From NCBI GenBank assembly GCA_943704525.1, contig CALSCQ010002044.1:2501-18124 (forward strand): 15,624 nucleotides of DNA. Direction: 5' to 3'. The translations under genes and the position numbers were made by a program. The notes below the pieces were generated by a model. That model saw nothing but the letters and a program-made list of their open reading frames with translations, was not told the DNA's origin and ran no database searches. The stretch is from Pigoraptor vietnamica. Taxonomy: Eukaryota > Opisthokonta > Filasterea. Of the stretch, positions 1-7,743 are shown piece after piece (positions within the stretch are counted from its first letter, which is position 1; every line of letters starts with the position of its first letter).

Positions 1-252
1 GTAAGGGCTTCCCATGGTGCGCTGTGCTTACCGTGTGCGCACCGCCCATCGCCAGCCGTGACGAGCGAGACAGCACTCATATGCACATGCACTCTTCCAT
101 CGCACGGTAATCTTCGACGTGCACCAGAACTCGCGCACATGCACAAACGCTAAACACACGCTCTTATATACACACACACACAGACACACACACGTCTACA
201 TACGCTCTTACACACGCCGTGTGCTTGCTGATTTGATGTGGTCAGCCCGGAC

Positions 253-276
253 AGATTTCCCGAATTCGGAAAATCT
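253..276. repeat. Imperfect 24-bp palindrome
   Basis: The two halves are reverse complements in 11 of 12 positions, centred on GAATTC; the only mismatch is C259 against A270. The heptamer CCGGACA flanks it on the left (248-254) and recurs about 48 bp downstream, in the AT-richer part of the region. It could be a dimeric protein-binding site, a cruciform or the remnant of a small transposable element end. Nothing in the sequence decides between these. Confidence 0.5.
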
Positions 277-486
277 ATCGGAACCGTAAAATTCTTCCGG
301 ACAAGGAATCACCATAAATAGCAATCGATGGGATTATTTATATACTTTGGCTTTAATCTCCGGGCTCCTCATGCTAAACATTCTCAAAGAATTTTTTTCA
401 TGATGCGCCTGATCGCATCAACCAAACCAGGTACAGGGTGCTCAAAATACCGGCAAAACGGGGGTCGGCGACTCCGTTCTTCGCAA

Positions 487-578
487 GCGACACGACTGAG
501 ACTGAGGAGACGGGCGAGACACTACTGAGACTGAGGAGAGGCGAGACACTACTGAGACTGAGGAGAGGCGAGACACTA
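487..578. repeat. 27-bp tandem repeat, about 3.4 copies
   Basis: Two identical 27-bp units lie at 514-540 and 541-567. They are preceded by one diverged copy at 487-513 and followed by an 11-bp partial copy at 568-578. The core of the unit is ACTGAGACTGAGGAGA. It is a minisatellite about 350 bp upstream of the cyclase start. No coding frame through it looks genuine. The two identical units suggest recent slippage or unequal crossing over. Confidence 0.9.
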
Positions 579-928
579 ATCCCGCACTTTCAGTGACGTG
601 TGCGTGCTCGTGCGCGACGCGGTCTCCGTTCGGACAACGCCGCGGCCGGCGGCGCCGGTGCGACTCCGGATGACGCTGACTCAAGTCGACGCAGTGCTTC
701 CCGGACACGGTCAGCGTCGAAGCAGTTCAGTCAACTCTCCGGGGCGCCGAACGCCGCCCACAGCCGCGGACGCGCCACTGGCACCTCCGGAGTGCTCCGG
801 CGTCCCGTAAGCACCGTTGTGTTTCTACATCAATGGTCGGTGCGCCGGCCGAGGCGCCTCTACGCCGAATGGTCGCCGGTCGGTCAGGCGCAGCCGACTG
901 AGTCACATCCTTGCCTGACATTTGAGCG

Positions 929-3900
929 ATGGAGGCGCTCACAAAGGGGCGCGGAAGCGTAATGCTCCCTCCGGTGCTTGTGAGCGGGCCGTATGTGACG
1001 CCGTTGCCTGCGTGGGACGCGGATGCAAGTGCTTGTTCGACTGATATGACAGTGGTCAGCGTCGACATGCACCAGTCGTCGGAAACACATCGACCGAGCC
1101 AAGTCGGCATTCGTCGGCGCACGCAAAAGGACGCGTACTCGATCAACAAGGCGCGGATGGTGTTCGCATCGCGAAGGACGGAGCGTGAATACCGACAGTC
1201 GCGATGCGCGGTGTGGGTGCGCGCCGCGCGTGCGCAGCTCTACGTGGCGCTCGCGTTCATCGCCATCGTCGAGGGGTTCGTACTGAACGGCACCTTTGGG
1301 GACACCGAAGATCAGCGTCAGCGATACAAGTCCCATGCGTGGATTCAGGGCATCACGGGCTGTGTCATGCTCTGCCTGCTCGCCTTCACATACTGGCGGA
1401 AGTACGCGCGCTGGATCGCCAGGAGACCGTCGAGAAGGTGCGTGCGGGAAGTTGTTGCTCCTCGCCGTTCAGCCCCTGCATGTGGGTTGGGCATCAGTCG
1501 CGATGCATCACGAGTACTCCTGTGTACCCGCACCGTGTGACTGGACAGCCGACGTCACTTGCCGAATGGCGTGAGGTTGACGCCGCCCCCGCCCCCGCAG
1601 GCTTGTCGTCTTCTACACCATGGCGGCCGGCTTCCTGTTCATGATTATCGCACCGCGCGCGTTCGCGGAGGACGCGTCGGCGTCGTGCGCTTCCATGCTC
1701 CTCATTATGAGCACGTGCATCTGCATGCAGCTCTACTTCTCGACGGCGGTCGTCGTGGTCGCCACCCTCGTCGCGCTCTTCGTCCAGTACGTCCTTTACG
1801 GCGAGCTCGTGCAAAGCATCGAGGCGTTTCTTCCCATTCTCCTCACCAGCGTATACCCCATGATGGCCTTGTACCAGTCCGACCGACAGCTCCGACACCG
1901 ATGGCGTTCGCAAAAGAGCGTGGACGCGCGGCAGAAAACGCTCGCGCGGGAAAACGAGCAGATGGAGGCGCTCCTCCTTCAACAGCTCCCCGCGCCCGTC
2001 ATCGGCAAACTCAAGTACGACCACGGGCGACACGCGATGACGCAGCGAATTCAGTCGGTGACCGTGTGCTTCGTCGATCTCGAGGGCTGGGGCGATCTCA
2101 CCGCCGCGCTCGACCCCGCCGTCGCCGTCTTCGCCCTAAACGACCTCTTCACGCAGTTCGACGACGTCGTCGAGTCGCTCAAGATCGAGAAGATCAAGAC
2201 AATTGGCCCCGTGTACATGGTCGCCGGCAACGTGCCGAGCGTGCTGGACGACCACACGTCCCTCGTGGCACAGTTCGGTCTCATTCTCCTCCGCCGTTTT
2301 GCCGACGTGCGCTGCGCTGCGATGGCAGACGCGAAGAGGCGGTCGATTGACCACGGCTCGTGCACCGGACAGGAGGAGTCGGCGACCCGCGCAGCGCTTG
2401 CGATCGTGTTTGACGCGCTGCACCTGAAGATCGGGATGCACGTGGGCGAGGTCGTGGCGGGGATCGTGGGCGACCTCAAGTTCTGCTATGATATCTACGG
2501 CGACACGGTCAATACGGCCAGTCGGTGAGTACGTCGGCAAACTCGCATGCACACGCACACTGAGCGCGCCTTACGCACACACACACACATACATACACAT
2601 TCGCCAACATAGCCGACAGCACACCGCGCGCCTCAATGATCGTGAAGTACTAACCCAGTCGTCCACAATCACGCGCGCAGAATGTGCAAGTTCGGCGACG
2701 TCGACACAATTCAGTGCACGGCGGCAGTCCGCGACGCACTCGCCGTATCGCCAACGGCATTTCAGTTCGCTGTGCGCAGCGCCGGCGTCAAATCGTTCAA
2801 GGGCAAGGGAGAAATGGAGACCTTTCGCATCATCGAGTCCGTTAGCGGCTCTCCCGAGAGTGCGGTTTGCGCCGAGCCCAAGCCGTCCCCCGCGAGGACA
2901 AGCTACGACGTGCCCTGCCCGTACGATGCAGTGCCGTGCGCGAACGGCCAGTGCAGGGTCCTCAAGCCCTCGACTCGTAGCTCGCCCGCGCGTCCTGTCG
3001 GTGCGGGTGCGGTGCACGCACTTGCAAACGGTTTTGCTTCATACGAAATGTCCCTGCATGGCATTGCCGTGCAGTGCACTACCATGAACGGAACTGCGTC
3101 GAACGGTGGCGCGCACGAGGCTGCCTCGAACGGTAATGCCGCGCACGAAGTTCCCGTAAACGGCATCCCTGCGCCGCAAGAAGTCCCGTACGAGGCGCCG
3201 CGGCGCAAGAAGGAGTCGGTGACGACCAACGCAGCGCTGCAATTGGTGCGGACGCAGGTCATGGCACAGGGCGACTTGGCTGCGCTGCGGGCGTCGATCA
3301 CCTCGTCCATGGGAGCAAGCACGTCGGCCAAGGGGTCGAAATCGGCGCCGACGTCCCTCAAGCGCAAGCCATCATCTGCGGTGAAGGCGCTCGGCACGGT
3401 GCAGGAGAACGCGGCGACGGTCGCCACAAAGGCGAAAGAGGCGGACGTGTCGGACAGTCGGCGTGGAAGCGTCAGCGGTGGCGACGACGCGGCGTTTTTG
3501 GGCGATCGCCCGTCGATGTTGTCTGGGCACGCCATGTCGCGGGGGGACCTCGACGCACTCACCGACGAACTGACGAAATCGGACGGCGGCGAGAAGAGCG
3601 ACCGGTCGAGCGTCCTTGCGATTGCGATGGGGAAGACGAGCCAGTCGGTGCTGCGCAGCGTGCGCATGCGTGCGATGGAGGACAAGAGGGTCGAGAAAGC
3701 CCTCCAGGAGGCAGAGAGGCAGGCGGAGGCGAGCAACGGAACGGCAGGGTTCGTGATGCCACGGGCCTCTGCGCAGGAGATGCTCGGCAGAACGGCGTCG
3801 ATGAGCCCGTACACGCTCCGCTTCAACGTGGCCGAGCTGGAGGATGAGTTCGCGTATGAAGTGGCGAGAAAGGGGTTGCGGCAGTCGGCGTTCTACTTTC

Positions 3901-4729
3901 TCGTCAACTGGGTCGTGCTGTGCCTTATGGGCGTTATGGACGTCCTTGGAGACGAGACGCCGGAGCGCAGGCGGGACCTGCTCGTGGCGCGCTATGTCGT
4001 CGGCAGCTTGCTAAGCCTCGTACCCGCGGCGGCGTTGCAGTGGGCGCCGGAAAACTTCATGACGGTGCGCGCAGTCGAAGTCGGCTCTCTTCTCGTTGCG
4101 ACGGCGTACAGCGGGCTCATGCTCGCGCTGGGGCTTGCGAACAGGAGTGTCTACGACGACGTCTACTGCTCTTTCCTCGTGCTCTTCATCCAGATTACGG
4201 CCGTGTTCCTCGCACTGCCCGTCCTCCACTTTCGCGTCTCCGTTCTCGTCGCCGTCGGCGTCACGGCCGTGTTCGTCGTGCTCCGCGCGGTCGGCGTGAT
4301 TGGGGGCGCGATGAGCCAGTACTCGTTTGGGATTGGTGGCGCCGTCATCGTCGCCCTCTGCCGTCGAATGTTCGAGTTGGAGGTGCGAGAGGCGGTCCTC
4401 CTGGACGCCATGCGCTCAGAGCAAGAGAGCGCGCTCGTCGGGCAGAGGGAAGTGTCGGAGAAGCTGCTGTACAACATCCTCCCTAGGTCCATCGCGCGCA
4501 CGCTTGCCGCAGACCCAGCCTTTGCCACGGCGCGCTCCTTCCCACTCGTGACGGCGCTGACGATGGACGTCGTGTCGTTCACGTCGATGTCGAGCGATAT
4601 GAACGCGGTGGCCGTCGTCGCCATGCTCAATACGCTCTTCACGAAATTCGACTCGATCGTCGTCGCGCTCGGCGTCGAGAAAATCTGCACGATCGGTGGG
4701 TTGAGCGCTGCGCACCCCTTTTCTTTAGA

Positions 4730-4789
<60 letters not shown>

Positions 4790-4868
4790 GAGAGAGTGTG
4801 TGTGTGTGTGTGTGTGTGCGTGCGTGTATGCGCCCTGTGTGTGTGTGGTGTGTGTGTGTATGTATGTA

Positions 4869-4934
<66 letters not shown>

Positions 4935-6005
4935 GCTATTCGAAATTCCGAGTTTTCTTCGTGTTCTCCATTCACACGCACGACTTTGCACTGTGTCCGT
5001 CAAACGCACCGACACTCACCGACTCACCGAACAATACCGTGTACTCGCATGCAGGCGACGCTTACGTGGCGGCGTCGGGCCTTCCCGACCCCCGTGCCGA
5101 CCAGGCGCGTCGCATGCTGTTGCTCGGTCTCGGCATGCTCCGCGTGACGTCCAAAGTGAAGGCGCGCACGAACGATGGCCCGAAGCCGGTCGCCATACGC
5201 GTGGGTGTGCACACGGGCAGCTGCGTGGGGGGCATTCTTGGCGGGAAGGTGGGTCAATAACACGTTTGAAGTAACGTCCTTTTTCCGCTACAGGCCGCTA
5301 ACCCTTCCGAACCCTTCTCCTCTTCACTCACCGCCTTGACGGACAGATTCGCTTCAAGTACGACATTTACGGCGATGCGATGCACGTCGCGGGCGCGCTC
5401 GAGCAGAGTGGCGTCCCCATGGCCCTGCACGTGACACGCGCTACGCTTCAGAACATCAACGTAAGCGAATTTGTCGCTGAACACCGGTGAGTCCGACACA
5501 CCAGCGGACTGGCGCTGCTCGTACCTCGAGTGCCACTTAACTCGTCCTGGCTATGACTGTTAACCGAATCGACCTCTACAACGCACGCAGCGCCTTAATT
5601 ACCCCGCGCGACGTGCGCCTCCACGTGCACGTGTCAGGAAAGGACGTCGAGATCGAGACGTTCGTCGTCCAGTTTCCGGACGTCGGGTCGCCGGGCGCCA
5701 GCGTGCGACAGGCGAGTGCCATCTCGACGTTGCGCAACAAGGACGTCTCGGTACTCGATAGGATAGCGGACACTGAGCCCCTAATGGATTCCGACTCTTG
5801 GGAAAAGCTCGAACAAAACGAAGGCGCGCGTCACGCCAACGGCATTGGGGCGAGCGTGGAAGACTGTGAGGACGTCGATGCAGCGAACGCGGAAGATGGC
5901 GTGGACGCGTGCGAGGTCGACGTGGAGGAGGTTGAAGCGACGGACGAAGGGGACGTGCTGGCGGATGGGTCTGTCACTGCAGCGTCGTCCACGAGTGCCG
6001 TGTGA
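929..6005 (+). CDS. Membrane adenylyl cyclase, 12 TM and two catalytic domains
   Basis: This class III cyclase makes cAMP from ATP at a membrane. I infer exons 929-1437, 1601-2524, 2681-4695, 5055-5248, 5347-5486 and 5591-6005 (1398 aa); every join is GT-AG and in frame. Residues 1-103 are a polar N-terminus. Six membrane segments follow (about 104-270), then a coupling helix and catalytic domain A (about 320-530). Next come a low-complexity linker (about 540-878), six more membrane segments (about 879-1060), a second coupling helix and domain B (about 1100-1260), and an acidic tail. Domain A keeps D329, K369, D467, N474, R478 and KGKG (518-521) but has P373 in place of the second metal Asp. 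Domain B keeps both metal aspartates, D1107 and D1151, but has C1147, H1227 and A1231 in place of Lys, Asn and Arg. Lys/Asp at the base-reading positions of domain A indicate ATP rather than GTP. The start is the first ATG after an in-frame stop at 923-925; an earlier exon is possible. Family very sure; exon 1 least sure. Confidence 0.9.
2648..2654 (+). promoter_or_regulatory. Branch-point sequence in cyclase intron 2
   Basis: TACTAAC, the optimal branch site best known from yeast, lies 26 nt before the CAG acceptor (2678-2680) of the intron at 2525-2680. The exon join is secure: R478, split by the intron, rebuilds the NTASRM cyclase motif. Other introns have looser sites, for example GCTAAC near 5294 in intron 4 and GCTAAT on the minus strand in GH3 intron 2, so a strict site is not required here. 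Confidence 0.6.
4727..4933. repeat. GA then GT microsatellite inside cyclase intron 3
   Basis: A nearly pure GA tract (4727-4796) runs directly into a GT-rich tract (4796-4933), which has a four-copy TATG patch at about 4858-4874. The whole array sits in the 359-bp intron 4696-5054, starting about 30 nt after the donor. The intron splits the Gly codon of the TIGDAY metal-binding motif of domain B, so it must be removed exactly for the enzyme to work. Apparent open frames rich in Val-Cys or His-Thr across this stretch are repeat artefacts. Confidence 0.95.
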
Positions 6006-6050
6006 ACTCCACTGTAATGAAGAGGTGTCTCAACTTCTCACTCAGGACAA

Positions 6051-6086
6051 GGGCGCTTATTTACTAATAAACAAATATAAGCGCCC
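6051..6086 (+). terminator. Hairpin carrying a polyadenylation signal in its loop
   Basis: GGGCGCTTAT (6051-6060) and ATAAGCGCCC (6077-6086) form a perfect 10-bp stem with a 16-nt loop. The loop contains AATAAA (6066-6071), the canonical poly(A) signal. It begins 46 nt after the cyclase stop codon, a suitable place for the 3' end of that transcript. Whether the stem forms in the RNA and affects cleavage is inference. Confidence 0.7.
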
Positions 6087-6271
6087 AGTTGCTCGGCGGA
6101 TGACTCGGCTGTCCAACACTGTCCAGTCACCTGCAGAAGGTAACCCGCAGTGTCACGCACTCGAACAGTGTAACGCGGACGGCCGGCCCGGAGTTGCCAA
6201 TCTCTGCGATAACCAGGCAAGTATGTGGAGGTACGAAGGTGTTCGCAAGGATGTGCCATGCAGCACCCGCC

Positions 6272-7274
6272 ATGGCCTCCCTTCTCTCTCTTCCCGACGA
6301 GCTCTTCGTGAGGGGGATTGTGCCATACATTGCGCGGCACGAGGACAGGCGCGCACTCGCCCACACGTGCGGCCGCCTCCTGCGCGTGCTTCGCTTCGAG
6401 CGAATCTACAAGCTCTCGTACGCCTTCAGCGACGCATTTCACGCGGACGCTGTATTTCGAGAGGTGGTCACTGCCATCCTTCCGCAGCATCTCCTCCACG
6501 TGTCACTCTTTGAGGAGAGCTGCGTTCGCGACGTGTCGGCGCTCGCCGAAATCCACACTCTCGAGCTCACCGACTGCAATCTCTTGACGGACGTGTCCCA
6601 ACTCGGGTCGCTGCACAGGCTCACGCTTCGCCGGTGCTCTCGATTGACCGACGTTTCCCATCTCGGCGGTGTCCACACGCTGAACCTCAGCGGCTGCAAG
6701 CAGCTGTCGAACGTTTCTGCGCTCGGCGGTGTTCACGGCCTCAACCTCAGCCGTTGTGACCTTCTGGCGGACGTTTCTGCGCTCCGCTACGTCCATATGC
6801 TCAACCTAAGCGGCTGTGACCGATTATGGGACGTCTCCGCACTTGGCTATGTACCGGCAAACGCTGGATCTCAGTGGGTGTATGTTGGTCAGCGACGTCT
6901 CTGCGCTCGGCAACGTCCACACGCTCGACCTCAGTTATTGTTACCAGCTAAGGAACGTTTCGGCTCTCGGCACGGTGCACACCCTCTCGCTCGTCGCCTG
7001 TGACCAAATTGCTGACGTATCGGCGCTCGGCAGCATCCACACTCTCAACCTCAGCTATTGCACTCACGTTACCGACGTCTCCGCCCTCGGCCACGTTCAT
7101 ACGCTCAAGCTCTGGGGCTGTGCTAGCGGCCTCGACCTCTCCGTCCTCGACAGCGTCCACAGGCTCGACCTTGACACGCGCGCTACTGAGTCCCTTGCGA
7201 CCAACGAACAAAAGGTGTGTCGTGGTTCTCGCACCAACAGTCGTCCGGCGCGGACCCAACCACCCTCAAGTTAG
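6272..7274 (+). CDS. F-box/leucine-rich-repeat protein, broken by a frameshift
   Basis: The N-terminus has an F-box-like segment (LPDELFVRGIVPYIARHE, about residues 6-23). By family knowledge it would bind Skp1 in an SCF ubiquitin ligase. About 55 residues later come eleven repeats of exactly 20 residues, consensus DVSALGxVHTLxLSxCxxLx, the presumed substrate-binding arc. The frame set by the start runs to about 6850, within repeat six. The pattern then resumes without loss in another frame until the TAG at 7272-7274. The bases GTACCGGCAAACG (6851-6863) hold about 4 nt more than the repeat register allows. An intron cannot explain it: the only GT-AG pair there would be 26 bp. It is either a recent pseudogene or an assembly error. 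I favour the ATG at 6272 (GCCATGG context); the in-frame ATG at 6251 is possible. A spliced C-terminal exon is considered separately. Confidence 0.8.
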
Positions 7275-7571
7275 CGGCGCCTCAAGCTCGGCGACCCTGT
7301 GGCGGCGTTCTTTTCGAGCGCATGCGAGTTGTTGCGCGAGAGGGACCGTACTCCAGACGCATTTGCGTTTGCCGCTGCATACGGTAGCGGTCGGTGGTAC
7401 TCGTGTGTCAATACAACAGAAGCAACGCCATGTCCTATTAGAAAAAACAACTGTGCCTGTCGCACCAAGCCGGACGTCGTGGGATCCGAGCGGTGCGCAG
7501 TTTTGCCGCTGATAATGCAGGCCCAGGACGAAGTCGGTGGTGCGGAGATAATGGGTACTAGCATACATTAA
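7275..7571 (+). other. Possible 3' exon of the LRR gene
   Basis: The frame of the second half of the LRR gene stays open after its TAG, from 7275 to a TAA at 7569-7571. A donor-like AAG/GTGTGT (7214/7215) and phase-matched acceptors after 7274 or 7286 would remove the TAG in a 60-72 bp intron. That would add about 95 residues, with several cysteines. I recognise no domain. The implied intron is shorter than every other intron in the window (98 bp or more). An ATTAAA at 7567-7572 overlaps the stop. An unspliced 3' UTR is equally plausible. Confidence 0.2.
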
Positions 7572-7743
7572 AAACAGGCACCGACAAGCCGATACCGGAG
7601 CAGGAAGAGCGCGAGCAGCCCCCCCAAGTATACACACACACGCCCACACATGCACACACAAACACACACACACACACATAGAGCACTACGCTTGTCACTC
7701 TCCTCGCACGCCATTGCCGAAATCATCAAGGAGTTCGCCCCCC
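7572..7743. other. Convergent intergenic spacer with CA tract
   Basis: Plus-strand and minus-strand genes converge here. A CA tract with a few interruptions fills about 7630-7679. The rest has no supported gene. I see no AATAAA on the minus strand for the dioxygenase transcript ending at 7744. Confidence 0.5.

Larger units (their letters stand above)
1..928. other. Upstream non-coding region, no supported gene
   Basis: I see no reading frame here with an ATG start, family motifs or credible splice sites. A CA tract lies at about 171-193. Bases 240-400 are clearly more AT-rich than the rest of the window, with a CATAAATAG stretch near 312-320 that could act as a TATA-like element. Open frames at about 598-962 begin at GTG, not ATG, and have shuffled low-complexity composition. 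One of them ends near a GTAAGC (807-812) that could be a donor, so an upstream cyclase exon cannot be excluded. A TGAGTCA at 899-905 lies just upstream of the cyclase ATG. The region probably contains the cyclase promoter and 5' leader. Confidence 0.55.

Noticed and set aside
598-962. Possible N-terminal cyclase exon or small gene
   Set aside because: Starts at GTG, low-complexity composition and only a weak acceptor (ACAAAG at 941-946) to join it in frame. Kept only as an alternative.
1559-2350. 263-codon open frame overlapping cyclase exon 2 in another frame
   Set aside because: Arg/Pro/His-rich shadow; the frame from 1601 gives membrane helices and cyclase motifs.
4725-5015. Long His-Thr and Leu-Ser or Val-Cys repeat proteins
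   Set aside because: Translations of the GA/GT microsatellite inside a cyclase intron. The same applies to 12047-12279 in GH3 intron 1 and to 7568-7679.
5461-5486. Earlier donor GTAAGC at 5461 for cyclase intron 5
   Set aside because: It would end the exon in phase 0, which does not match the acceptor at 5590. The donor at 5487 keeps the frame and completes an Arg codon.
7690-7743. Coding-like + strand stretch reading AIAEIIKEFAPLKP
   Set aside because: Too short, with no start, splice context or recognised family; it abuts the end of the minus-strand dioxygenase.
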